Positions 20,256-54,095 of a DNA stretch of 55,226 nucleotides are shown in pieces (position 1 is the first letter of the stretch; each line of letters begins with the position of its first letter). The stretch is from Lingula anatina. Its lineage: Eukaryota; Brachiopoda; Lingulata; Lingulida; Lingulidae. The position numbers and the translations under genes are program-made. The DNA lies in NCBI RefSeq assembly GCF_001039355.2, contig NW_019775527.1, positions 133,594 to 188,819 of the forward strand, given 5' to 3'. Under the pieces are notes generated by a model, which searched no databases, was not told the DNA's origin, and saw only the letters and a list, made by a program, of their open reading frames with translations.

Positions 20256-21177
20256 GTTTTCTTTTGCATATTTATTAGGAGCTATGAATTGTTTTAAATA
20301 GGTCTTTTTGACACTGCTACACGTTGGAATACATCGCTCGTTGCGTGATGGTCATACGTTTATTCAAAAGATACTGGTACCCGTGTCAACTTGTACACAA
20401 GGCTCCAATATCTTTTCAAGAATTTTTTTTTTTTTTTTTGACGTCGAGTACCACTCTGTGCTCTGTCCTGACTGCGGTAAACAAACCTATGTACTAATGA
20501 AATCTCCGAAAAAATGGTCTTTCAGACGCCCCCCCCCCCCCCAAAAAAAAAGAAGCAGTTTTACTTGTCAGTTTTCCAACGGCCAATATGTTCGCAACGT
20601 TATTCAGCTTTCTCGTCTATCGCCCACCCGATACACAGTGTATCTGCAACTCCTGAATACTATTGCCTCCTAATGCAAAAATCAATTGGTAAATCGTTAT
20701 ATTACTTCAGTATATTAGCGTATTATTGCCAATATTATATTTGTTTTAAATTGCTGATTCCTACCATTTACCATAACGTGTAGGTTAATGTTTTATTGTT
20801 ATACTGGTACGTTTGGGGTTGGTGGACTCACGCTTGAGATAAATTTGAATTTCATTATATCAAAATAAAGAAATTCGGAGCTGGGACCCTGACAGTGCTG
20901 ACAGGGCTCCTAGCTGAAAACGGTGAGATAATTGAATGTAGGTAGAATTCTCGTCCAAGTAGTTTTGTAACACTAGCACCTCTTTCATGCTTATGACATC
21001 TGAATGAATGAATGGGTGATCGCGAAGGCTAGCAGAGATGCATAAATAAATGTTTCACGTGTAAAAGAAGGCTGGAAATCGTTATAACTCTAAAGATAGA
21101 ATATCGCTAGTACCATGACGTTGGACTGCCTACTATGAAGTGATTGTTACCTCCGCTAGGGTAGAACAAATCCAGGG

Positions 21178-21182
<5 letters not shown>

Positions 21183-21212
<30 letters not shown>

Positions 21213-21595
21213 TNNNNNNNNNNNNNNNNNNNNNNNNNNNNNNNNNNNNNNNNNNNNNNNNNNNNNNNNNNNNNNNNNNNNNNNNNNNNNNNNNNNNNNN
21301 NNNNNNNNNNNNNNNNNNNNNNNNNNNNNNNNNNNNNNNNNNNNNNNNNNNNNNNNNNNNNNNNNNNNNNNNNNNNNNNNNNNNNNNNNNNNNNNNNNNN
21401 NNNNNNNNNNNNNNNNNNNNNNNNNNNNNNNNNNNNNNNNNNNNNNNNNNNNNNNNNNNNNNNNNNNNNNNNNNNNNNNNNNNNNNNNNNNNNNNNNNNN
21501 NNNNNNNNNNNNNNNNNNNNNNNNNNNNNNNNNNNNNNNNNNNNNNNNNNNNNNNNNNNNNNNNNNNNNNNNNNNNNNCCCCCCCTGCCCCCCCC
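21183..21595. other. Assembly gap (365 N) inside poly-C
   Basis: Thirty C then T precede the N run (21214-21578), and a broken C run follows it. The gap size is an assembler estimate. Open frames reported across it are artefacts. Confidence 0.95.
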
Positions 21596-22622
21596 CGAAA
21601 ATAAAATTATTAAATCCCACAAAGCTTCGCGACGTATGCAGGTGTGCCCTTTAATGCCTCGGAAGCTGTTTGGAGCATATTTTTAAAAAGAACATAACTT
21701 TTATGCGAAGCGACCAAGGTAACTGAAAGTTTGGGTAATGATTGTACACATACTGAAGTGTAAGTCAAGCAAATTTCTTGGTATTTGATTGACCCTTGTA
21801 GGATTTAATAAATTTTTATGGGTTCTGTTTGTTTGTGTCACAGAAAGATATATCTGCTAGTGAACGAGAGTGTCTCAACATCGGCCCACAAATTATTTTG
21901 CACACCCCTGTCATGATTGATTGAATGGTATTTATATCGGCAATTACTTTGCGCTGATATTTCACTACAAAATGAAAAATAAAATAAAAATTCCCTCATT
22001 ATTAAAACAATAGGTACAAGATGTGGACTGAAGATAAAATTCCATTGCTTTCCAACATTTCTTTTATTCATATTGTTACAACATCTATCACTACAGGTTG
22101 ATTTCTATTCTTCGTATTTATATATAATTAGAACGCCACTTTTAATTCACTATAATAAATATCATATATACATTGCTTACTGCTTAATTAGATTTCTTTC
22201 TTCTCACGCAAATCTACATGCAAACATATTTCTTCTCTCGAATAACTGAAACATGATATATTGTTTACAACAACATCGCATCCGTTGACTGACAGACTTC
22301 AATAATTTCGATTTCAAGTTAACTATTGTATTACAGGTAATGACAGTCATTATTTCCACAAATAACTTAAATCAGCTAATACCACAGTCTCCACCTCACA
22401 GATGCAGTCTGGGAGGGTATTTTAAACAAGACAAATTCAGAGGCGCACCTCGACCTACCCTTCACTACAGAGGTACCCTTCTTTCCCTTCTCTACCACCC
22501 TAAACAGAGTTACGTTACAACCGAAACGTGAATAAAAAAAAAAAGAATTTTAATATCCTTGTGCCGTATATGTTTGGGTACAATTGCCCTCGTCTCTGGA
22601 AAGGTAGACCCTTCTCTCCTTG

Positions 22623-22652
22623 AGAGAAAGAGAGAGAGAGAGAGAGAAAGAG
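22623..22652 (+). repeat. (GA)n microsatellite abutting the GPCR stop codon
   Basis: The run ends 3 nt past the GPCR stop on the minus strand, so the receptor mRNA would have a (CU)n tract at the start of its 3' UTR. Confidence 0.85.
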
Positions 22653-22654
22653 AT

Positions 22655-23785
22655 TCAACCAAGACATTTGATAGTACGCTTGCATGCATCTCTGAATCTT
22701 TTGCTCATGAAAGCATACACAATGGGGTTAATACCAGAGTTCAATTCCGACATTTCAACAGCGACTACTCTCAGGACTTCCAGACACGTTGAACTTCGGC
22801 CCAGGTTCTTGGTCGCTATGTACACAGCGGTGTAAGGCAGCCATGACATCATAAATACAAACATTATGGTGCCCGTCATCTTGGCCAACCGTACCTGGGA
22901 CTCCCATTGGTGTTTGGTGAGTCCCCTGAATCCGGGTGATCGGCTGGTATCCTTCAGATCCTTTGACCTGTTCAAACTCCAAACCCTGCCAGAAGCTCTC
23001 GTAGGACGAGAGGAAATATCAACTTTAGGCAATGCGGTCTCTGCTGTCGATTCTGTTGTCATCTCAGTCATCTGCGCCGACCAGACGGCAATTTTTCTTC
23101 TTTGCCTGGTGACCGAGGCTATGATTGCCAAATACAAGACACACGATGTGATGAAGGAAATTGGGATGTGGGGAAGGAGGACGTACGTCATGAAGTCATG
23201 GTAGACATTGTCAGCACGGCACTGGCTCCCCGGCACCCATCGGCTCACCCAAAACACCGGCAGGACACCCAGAATGGCAGCGTATACCCAACAACCGACG
23301 GCAATCCCGTTGGTCAGACGGCGCGTGAGCCTGGCAGAGAACTTTCGTGAGCTGCACAAGACGAGGCAGCGTTCTGCGGCTATTACAGGCGTGTGGAGTA
23401 GAGACAGCCCGTGCATGAAGACCATGGTCGACACCTGGCCGAGACAGGCGTACCTGCTGAACAGCACAGCTCGGCGGAGACCGGGAACCAGTCGAGTTAG
23501 GTGCTTCATGACGATGCCGTAGGGAATGGCGACGAGTCCACAAAAGATGTCCGTCAGTGCCAAACTGAAGATGAGAACATCGGTGTTTGTAACGTTCTGA
23601 GGCTTCGTCTTGATGAAAGTAATGATGACGGTGGAATTGGAAAGGATGGTCCAGATGGCGATGGAGAATTCGACTGCAGCGAAGGCTATCACGGCGCTCT
23701 GTGGCAATGCCATATACCAGTCAGTAGTGTCCGTCCGAATATCGTTCACATGAGATTCCGTGGCATTATAAGTGGAGTTATCCAT
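22655..23785 (-). CDS. Orphan rhodopsin-family (class A) GPCR, single exon, 376 aa
   Basis: It is a seven-helix plasma-membrane receptor; the ligand is not predictable. Landmarks (numbered from MDNSTYNATE): N-glycosylation sites at N3 and N7; N50 in TM1 (LSNSTVII); D79 in TM2 (LALTDIF); C114 at the top of TM3 paired with C189 in extracellular loop 2; E138-R139-C140 in place of DRY; W315-L316-P317 in TM6 (MSWLPY); N353-P354-x-x-Y357 in TM7; helix 8 with KRFRDACKR and C374 as a possible palmitoylation site. Intracellular loop 3 is long (about 225-300), basic and Ser/Thr-rich. An in-frame ATG exists 48 codons upstream (23929), but the sequence between is not receptor-like, so the M at 23785 is preferred. 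The helix pattern resembles amine, adenosine and melatonin-like receptors in general, not one subfamily. Confidence 0.9.
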   Translation of the reverse strand: MDNSTYNATESHVNDIRTDTTDWYMALPQSAVIAFAAVEFSIAIWTILSNSTVIITFIKTKPQNVTNTDVLIFSLALTDIFCGLVAIPYGIVMKHLTRLVPGLRRAVLFSRYACLGQVSTMVFMHGLSLLHTPVIAAERCLVLCSSRKFSARLTRRLTNGIAVGCWVYAAILGVLPVFWVSRWVPGSQCRADNVYHDFMTYVLLPHIPISFITSCVLYLAIIASVTRQRRKIAVWSAQMTEMTTESTAETALPKVDISSRPTRASGRVWSLNRSKDLKDTSRSPGFRGLTKHQWESQVRLAKMTGTIMFVFMMSWLPYTAVYIATKNLGRSSTCLEVLRVVAVEMSELNSGINPIVYAFMSKRFRDACKRTIKCLG

Positions 23786-26700
23786 TTTGCTTTCTACGAG
23801 AGTTATTTTAAAGAAAATTTGCACCACAAAGTTGCACAAATTTGTATCACTGTCCGTTTTTTTTTTATGTAGTACAATGGGACTCGGGGAAACTGGAGTA
23901 GACGAAGATCCGTGTGGTTTCTCCCGCACGTAAAAACTAATATGATGTTCCTTTCACACCGAGAATAAACGTTGCTGCTATATTAACACCTTTCACCTAC
24001 GTTAATTTACAGAAAGTTATATAGGTAGCTGTCATGTCCAAGATTGGTGACGGTCAAACGCAGCATGAACATGATTTTTCTTGAAACTTATGCAGTAACA
24101 AGACGACGGAAATCTGGAACACTGGAAAGTAGATGTTTTTTTTTCGTTCAACGCCAGGGGCCATCTCAGCTTTTAAGCAGATAAAATATTTGAATAATAT
24201 ATATTTTTTAAATAATAAATAATGTGTCAAATTTGCAGGGTTAGCATTTAATACAAGTTTAAAAATACGCCTTTATAATTTTTTCAAAGGCAAGAGTGTT
24301 TTGTCTGCTTGTTTTTGGCATACATTTTAGTTTTGTGTCAAACGATAGTGATATACTTCAAAATATGATCAGGCACCTCTGAGGCTAAGATGAAGGAAGT
24401 GAAGTTCGAAAATGGGCTTAATCGGGTTATTTTATCAGATAGTTTCCCCCTTAGCATGTTTTTAGCGTGTAATCCGCTGAGTATGGGGCGGATATCCTTT
24501 GCTACATACCAAAATAGTTGAATATTTCGGAAGTTAGAAATATAATTATTATTTCCGTGATAAATTGTCACAATATTAATTGATATACAGCTGGCTGTGG
24601 CAGTGGCCAATAAACACTTTTGAAGTTCTGTAAGAACTTCCACCATCTAAGCATCAGCATCGGTCATCAACGTAAACTACAGCCTGATGTGTCGTCAAAA
24701 GACATGGTAAAGTAAAAAAAAAAATGCTTCAAAACCCGAGTTTCCATAGGAACAATCAACACCATACTCCTGAATCATGGCTTTCGTCAAGGAGTACTCC
24801 TAAGAAATTCTTTTTGATCCAGCAGAAGAAAACCGCCGCTAAAAAGGGACCAAACAATTGACTTCATAGTGCCATCAAGTGTGCCACTGGGGACGTACGT
24901 ACCTGATTTATTGATGATGTTCTGAATGCCCTCATAAATGCATACTTTTTATCCATTGCTCTTACTCCTTGGGATAGCGCGTTAGGGGAAGATCAGAGCC
25001 CCATAACTTGGAGGCATCGCGTATTGCGAATAGCGATATCACATAGAGGCTACAATGTATTATATGGGGCGAGTATGGGCGAGTTATGGAATCGAGACGC
25101 TTGCGCTCGGTCGATGCTTTCGAGTTACGGGGCCCTGGTGCTGTTTGCAAGAACTAATTGAGAAGAGATAACTATGTGGATTCTTGAAATGGTCCCATAT
25201 TTTTTTTTTTATAATTCAACGACTTCACACTCACGTGTGTTTAAACGTGGAGCTAGCTGACTTATGGTATGTAATTTATCCTCAATTAAAACAAAGAAGT
25301 AACATTATCTTATCTGCGAGAGACGGCATTAGTTCTTTAAAGATAGATGTTCCATCCGCGTACGCATGTCATTGTGTATTTCAAATAATCAGTCTTATTG
25401 CTATCACCTATCTTTTTAAAGATATCATTATCTTATCATTATTAACATCCTCTAGTGATGTAGCTCTCCTGAATCTCGGTAATCCATACTGTCGCACTAA
25501 TAAAAAGAACTCTGCTTGCGGCAGATTTGTACCGAGTCATCTATTTGTAATTTTCACCTTTAGAAACGTATTGCAAATATAAAGAGCTGTTTCTGACAAC
25601 AAAATTAACCTCTTAATTTCAATTTTACTTAATAATTCGGAGAAGCATGGGACAGCCTCGGGTGCCCAATTCACAAAAGACACCGTGTCTGCACATAAAA
25701 ACAAACATTTCAGTTTCATTTCGAAGTGCGTTTTGTTCAGGGTCGCAGCTGAAAACAACACAAACACAACAAGATATTCAGTGAGACACTTTCAACTTTT
25801 AATTCAATTTCATAGTCACTTTTATCACCATAGGCAATCAAATATTTACAGAAATCTATTCGGCTTTTCACCTTACATATGGCCTTGCTAGCTCTTGTCA
25901 TTAAATTTACCTACATTGAACAGGTCCAGCCGACACAATTATCTTTGGACCCAAAAGGACTCAGGACCTTAAAAAGGTCAGAATGACCAGTCCTGGCAAA
26001 ATGAATAACCATGCAAAGTAATATACAAATGGACAATGATACAATGACTTCTACTTTCTTGGTGAAAGTACCATATTGTTACAATATACAACATATGTAC
26101 ATATCTATGCTAGCAAGGTGTTTTGGGGTACCTTATATATATTTATATACTTAAAAAAAAAAAAAGAAATTGACCAAGGTCAATTTTCCCACACATCATT
26201 TTCTTTGCTGTTGTCAAAACTTTTAATCTATGCAAAACCAGATTTGCAAAAAGCTTCAACTTTAAATTGAAACATCCATGTTTACAATAGCAGTGGATAC
26301 ATTTGTTTAAAAAGTGATCACCAGTTACTATAGAGGACGCTGTCTATAGTATTCTTATAAGACAATACCAATCAAAACATCAAACTTCTAACAGCTTTAA
26401 AACCATGTCAACCACAAATGTGACAAAAAATAACGGAATAAAAAAATCCAATGTTAACATTAACACCAAAGAATGTGAAACTCTTATTATCTAGGAGACT
26501 AATACAAAGTCCTTCAAAGCTGGAAAAACTCTCACTTCACTCAATTATTCTTAATCTGAAGAAAAAACTAGGCCCCAATGCTCTGTTCCATGATAACTTT
26601 TCTACACATGCCCCAAGCTTTTTATAACATTCTAATTAAGAAATATGGTAACTTGTAAATATTGAAGTCATTCAGGTTTTACTTCAAATAACTCATTTCA

Positions 26701-27017
26701 CAAACCTTTCTGACCTTAAAATGGCCTAAGTATTAAAAAAATTAATAATAGTATTGGTAATTAATAATAAGTCATTTAAAAACAAACCCGCCTTTCATAA
26801 ATTCATCTGAGACAGTTCTGAATGTAACCTCTTTTCTCCTCAAACTTGACACTTACAATTAAAGCCACTTTTACTAAATAATTGTTACCGATATTCAAAC
26901 TCTGCTGCAGCATGACAAGTAAATCTTAACCACTTCATTCTGAATGCTTAACAATGATGTTAATTTAGTAACAGCAATGTGGACAATCAAGTTGCATGTG
27001 GATCCCCCCCCCCCAAA

Positions 27018-27023
27018 AAAAAA

Positions 27024-27062
<39 letters not shown>

Positions 27063-27063
27063 A
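27018..27063 (+). repeat. (AAAT)n microsatellite
   Basis: About eleven AAAT units follow a short poly-C and poly-A run. Confidence 0.9.
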
Positions 27064-27221
27064 ATAAAAAATAATTAATTAATTAAATTCAAAATAAGAA
27101 AACCTTGAATATTTTAAAGCAACCCTCAACACAACTCAGGCATGCAGTCACCACTTCCACAGACCACAAGCACCTGTCCTCGTAGAAAATCAAAAACTCT
27201 TAAACCAGTAATGTTCCTTGA

Positions 27222-27318
27222 AACTGCATGCTATGTGAACCAGTATGGTATGTGAACCACGTATATGCTATGTGAACCACGTATATGGTATGTGAAACTG
27301 CATGGTATGTGAACCAGT
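27222..27318 (+). repeat. Minisatellite, about five units of 17-20 bp
   Basis: The unit is TGGTATGTGAACCACGTATA with variants (TGCTATGTGAACC, TGGTATGTGAAACTGCA). Confidence 0.8.
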
Positions 27319-28087
27319 TGTTGTGGTTAACACCCAAGTTTCCATAATAACTTATTAAAATAAAGCTGAACTGGGCTACAGGCAATCTTCAGTACTACTT
27401 GAAATATTTCAGATGAATTCTCAATAGACAATACTACAAGACTCATCTCATGAACTTTTTTAAAAACTTAAATCATTCACCTACAATGAAAGTTTCCACA
27501 CAAAAAGTCCACCATTCATACCAGATAAGGTAATCTGGTCACATTGTATCAATTTTCTCAGGCATGGTGCAGGAGTCTCTCTCTCTGTGTCACAGCTTTT
27601 ACTTGTAAAAGGCACTCTTTGGGTTAACTTCTTCAAACCTTCTCTTGCAGGTTATCTCCACAAATCTCCAACACAACTTGCAAAAGTCAGAAACTGTCGT
27701 TTTTCAAATTTCTAGTTGGCTTCAAGTCCAACCTTGTAAGCAGAAGCTTCTATTCGGTGTTTCACTATGCCAGTGGTGATGTCAAAACTACGGTAAAAAC
27801 TTGAAAAATTTTGTCAGTTTAAGAAAATTAATTAAGATCTTTAAATGCCTGAATCTGACTTAGTGTTTGTAGGTGACAAACTTTTCAAAATTATCAAGAG
27901 GCCCATTTTCAAGTTTGATGAAATTTTCAAAGTGAAAATAATTTCGTTGGCAGAGAAGTCTCCTGACAAATTTTCAAGACCAACTAAATTTTCAAGATTT
28001 TATCGCAACATACAATCTTTTTCTTTCATAATAACCATTTCTGTCAACGTGTCTTGCTAAGCCTCACAGACAGAACCCATGGCGGAC

Positions 28088-28093
28088 TTTATT
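28088..28093 (-). terminator. Candidate poly(A) signal of the ANKRD11/12-like gene
   Basis: AATAAA on the minus strand, 176 nt past the stop codon. It is the only canonical signal I noticed in the next 2.5 kb, but a longer 3' UTR with a variant signal is possible. Confidence 0.4.
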
Positions 28094-28268
28094 TCCCCAT
28101 CACAGTTTAAGCTCACACTGTTAAAACGCTGTCAAGGCATTCATTTTTCAGCTTCAATCTTTCACAAGTCTTCCCCCTGCTAACATCAGCATTTCCTCGC
28201 AGCCCGACTCATCAATATAGTAGTAACTGGACATCTAAAAAACATCCCTTTCCCTGTGCATGCATCTG

Positions 28269-49892
<21,624 letters not shown>

Positions 49893-50817
49893 CTGAAGAG
49901 AAAAACATAAAATATTTAAACTCTAGAGCCATGACTGCTACATGAACTATGAAATGAACTATTAAATGAAATGGTTTTTGAATTCGTTCCTGATACTTTT
50001 CCCTTCAAGCTCAATGTCTACTACACTTTATTCTGTATTTTAAAACAAAATGTCGAAACAAGTTTCCCCAAACTTTATTTTAATTAACGATCTGTGTAGT
50101 CTCAAAATACAATTTTTTAAAAATTTTAATGCAGTTTTAATGTATAACACATGAAATACACCTGTAATTCAGTGTTTACAAGTGACAAGTTTTCTTTGTA
50201 AAAAAGAATGAAGTGAAGCACCCTTCTGCCTAATTAATCAATCTTTTGAAATATTTTAGACTGGCATTCTGTGCCAATGGTAATAAATGAGTACAATGCC
50301 CCTACACAAAACCATGAAGAATTGCTGATTTGGTTTTAGCTAATCAGGTATATTGCCTATTTCTATACCTCTTGCTAGCTGCATGTATTGTTCAATTATA
50401 TCCACTTATCTAGATTACATAATACAACACATCAGCCATATATCAATATCTTTACAACAACTAATGGCTTGTGTTAAAAGCAGCTTCAAAGTGAAAAACT
50501 CCAGACTCAAATCATGCATATAAATTATCATTACTTCAGCACCTGCTTTTTGCTACCAGGCCACTAACAGCAGACCTAGTACACATGCAGGTCAGTGACT
50601 TATTACATAACAAACAGGTTCAAGGATGGACAATGGCCTATTTACACAGTGCACATGAACTAGAGAGGTCTGCTGACACTCAGGGGTTAGATAATGTCCC
50701 AAGGAATTATTCCAAGCCCCTGCTTGCTATCATATTCTCAGGCAATAGTGAATATATGTTCTAGGTTTACACTATTGCATAAATGTGAACCAAAAGTCAA
50801 ATGTTATATTAGAATAA

Positions 50818-51238
50818 AGCAAGAAGTTTTCTTTATTCAAATGTAGTATTGTATTTTTGATAACCTCCAATGTACCTAAAATTGCATTTCCTGAGCACCA
50901 GGTTTCTATTTATTAAAAAATCAAGAAACTAATCAAATCTGGCAGTTTCAATTAGTAACACAACCAAGAAGTTCAGAATGGGAACCCTGTAAAATGAATT
51001 GTTTAAAAGTACCTTAAAAGTACCAGAAAGTTGTCTTCATTCAAACACTAGTTTTGTCTTTTTTGATAACCTCCAATATTGAAAGTGCATTTCCTGAGCA
51101 TCAGGTTTACATTTTTTTTTTTTTTAATCACGAAACTAATAAAATCTGGCAGTGCCAATCAGTACCCCAATTAAGAAGTTCAGACCGGCCAAGAACGCAG
51201 GAACCCTGTAAAATCAATGGTTTAAAAGTACCATCCAT
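50818..51238. repeat. Tandem duplication of about 210 bp
   Basis: Two units share TTTTTGATAACCTCCAAT, GCATTTCCTGAGCA.CAGGTTT, AAATCTGGCAGT and GGAACCCTGTAAAAT in the same order, starting near 50818 and 51029. Confidence 0.82.
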
Positions 51239-54003
51239 ATACAGTGCAATGCAATTTTCTCTCAGAACCCAAGGCTTAAAGAATTGTCTGAGTAGGAGGA
51301 AGTGTAATTTGGACGAGGGGAGAAAACCTGGCAACTGGCAATGAATCTGAACAAGTCACCAGAAAAGGTCAGGCAATCAGCTACTTTCCCCAAAGGCCAA
51401 CAATTCTAGTTCAAATTTTCCCCTGATTCCCACTGACATTTAACTAAACCACCTCTAAGCAGGGACCTTTAGTTGTCTATGTAAACGGAATGTTAATGCA
51501 CATATAAATAGATATCAAGCACAAATGGTTTTCTATTCAAAAAAGTGGATACCAGCTTTAAGCACTTGCATCTGGCAAAGTCATTTCTGCCTTCATACAC
51601 TTCTGTATGTGCTGTAAACAACATATTCTAAAATATTTGCTCCAACCCTGAATTTAGCTCACTAGCTCTGTATAAGTTTTTTTTTTTCTTACAATTATCC
51701 TAATAGAAAAGTGTATGGCTTTTACTCAGGAATCCTTCAACAATATATTTTAAGTCACTGATAGTTATGGGCATTATGAAATATTTCATCAATCAATTTT
51801 AATATATTCACTCATTAAGAAATTTGTGATAAAGTGTGAAGAAATTTTGATGCACAAAAAAATAGAAACAGTAATGCAATTCCGCCCTAGGGAACTTAGG
51901 GTGCGAGAACATTCTCTACACCTGGTGTTTCTTACGCATGAACTTTACTATGGCAACCTAATCAGATGGCCCAGCTTATTTACTGCTTTGAAAACCTTGT
52001 CTTCTGAAAACAAGGTCATTTATTCAAGGTATGGTATGTGCACTTCACACAAGGTTGAATAAGAAAACACATTCTATGATGGATGACTACTATTTCAAAC
52101 CACAATTTTAGTTACCATGTTACCTACCAGTAGAAGACCACACAGACACATGCACACCAATATTATATTTGAAAAGTGTTCAATTTACTTTATAAAATAT
52201 ACAAAAACCTCATGTTCGTTAATGATCGGAAAAATAATGTTCCTGTCTGAAGACACTGGTTCTGAGGGATATGAAACCAAACAAAGACCATGCTAACAAA
52301 ATATTTTTTGTGTTGTACGCAACAAAATGTGACCATAAGTAGCATGTTATATCTACAATATATCCGTCATATTTCCCTAAAAGTCAGGGTTTATACTCCT
52401 GTCAAGTCAAGCATCATTATTGTGAGTACAGACAACCACAAACTTTCCATTTGTCTACTGTGTCCGTGAAAAAGGGCAAGAAATTAAGACTTTTCGCACC
52501 CAGCAAGGCAAGCCTGTGGTAAAACAACAGCAGGATAATTTGAAGTGCAACCGCTGCTCTTCAATGTGGTTACTTTCAAAAAGGAATTTGAACAGCAACA
52601 GTTTCCTGATTTCACCAACCATAAATGATTTCTGCACATGGTATTTAAGGGTGTGTTCACAGTGAATCTTTTATACTAGCTAGTGCGGACCAAGTCCACA
52701 GCGACTCTTAATGAATACAATCATATTAACACACTTCCACCTGGTCTTGAGTGGAATAAAGAAAAGCTGCCGATCATACAAGATACCAGTGCTACATAAC
52801 CAAGCACCTTCTGAATATTACATGCCTTATGTATTACATAATTTAGATTGCCACCATAAATAACTTCAACCTATAACTTAATTGCATTTCAGTATGCTGT
52901 ATGTCATTTTTCTCCTCAAGTAATACTTGTACTGCAGAAAATGGGGGGGGGGGGGGGGGTTTAGGTTGTTAATATGTACATGTGTACATCTTTAAGGTCA
53001 CAGTGACCCATAAACCATTTTAAAAAACTCATTTATAAATAAAGAGATCAGTTAGTTATAAAGTTCAGGTTAAATTTTATGCAGAAATGCACTTTCAGTG
53101 ACTTTAGGCTACAACCAGCATGCAAATCACGGCATTATAAACGTGACAAAACAAACTGTAGCACTTCCATGTTGGATCTGCCATCAAATGCCAGTTACTT
53201 GGGAAAAAAAAAAAAAAACTTAATCTCCTTGCTTGCAGTTTCAAGCCACGCACACAAAACATATTTATAATTTCAGATCAAATAGCCCCCTTTTGATTTC
53301 ATCTTTCCACAAATAACATAAAACATAAAATACATCATCCTTGTCACTGAAGGGCATCATAGCACCACATCAACCTTATCGCTTTACACAGGCTTGATAA
53401 AAACAGGAGATAAGTTTCAGCATCCGACATCCACCAAATTTTTGGCAAAAAGCCAAATCAATATCATAGGCATAACCTTGAACTGAAAAATAGGACATAT
53501 TCATCATTTCACTGCTCTGCTACTGGCCTTAAAAAAGAATGCAGGTGAATATATAAATGCATCTTTTCCAACATCTATCTACAAAACCCCATTTTAAAAG
53601 CCCAGTTTTCCTTTTAAACCTTGCATTACATTACCAGATTTTATATATTCACAAATATATGACATTTGGTGTAACAACAGGTGGTCAGATATTATCTTGC
53701 AAATGTATTCAATCCAACAGCTTTCACTGCATTATTATTACCTTTAACGAGCCTGAGTCTTTAGCACAATCCACTAAAATCCTAGCTCTACAGGTTAAAC
53801 TTAAGTAAGTCATTCACATATAAAACTGGTCAGGGAAAGAACCCATAACTTACTCAACATCATATACAAGACTTTTTTTCAATGTTTGCAACACCGATTT
53901 GTTAGCTATTCAAAATTGTGAACAATGATTCCAGTCACTTCTTTTGAAAAAGAAATGCCATGAAATCGAGTTGTCAACACTCTGTCCTAAAATAGTGTGC
54001 ACG

Positions 54004-54095
54004 TCATTAAGGAGGATTTATTAACAAAGCAAATAATTTGGTGGCCAAGTCATTAAGGAGGATGGATATATTAGCAAAGGAAATAATTTGGTCCA
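54004..54095. repeat. Direct repeat of about 45 bp
   Basis: GTCATTAAGGAGGAT followed by ATTA.CAAAG.AAATAATTTGGT occurs twice in immediate succession. Confidence 0.82.

Larger units (their letters stand above)
17994..22654. other. Gene-free interval upstream of SLC35G-like and downstream of the GPCR
   Basis: No exon could be supported. Small open frames have no family signatures. It contains two family I foldbacks, poly-C tracts and the assembly gap. The SLC35G-like promoter should lie just above 17993, but no core element stands out. Confidence 0.6.
23786..28087. other. Interval between the GPCR and the ANKRD11/12-like gene
   Basis: It is AT-rich. The part nearest 28.1 kb may be extended 3' UTR of the ANKRD gene. 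A 132-aa open frame at 25184-25582 (+) has hydrophobic stretches but no recognisable family or splice support. No tRNA or other RNA gene was recognised. Confidence 0.5.

Noticed and set aside
21107-21686. Several open frames across 21107-21686
   Set aside because: They are translations of the N gap and poly-C, not genes.
23102-23872. Open frames opposite and overlapping the GPCR
   Set aside because: They are shadows of the receptor coding sequence.
23786-23929. Upstream in-frame ATG adding 48 residues to the GPCR
   Set aside because: The extra stretch is not receptor-like, and the downstream Met is followed at once by N-glycosylation sites typical of a receptor N-terminus.
25184-25582. A 132-aa open frame (+) with hydrophobic segments
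   Set aside because: No family signature, splice context or second exon; AT-rich DNA readily encodes such residues.
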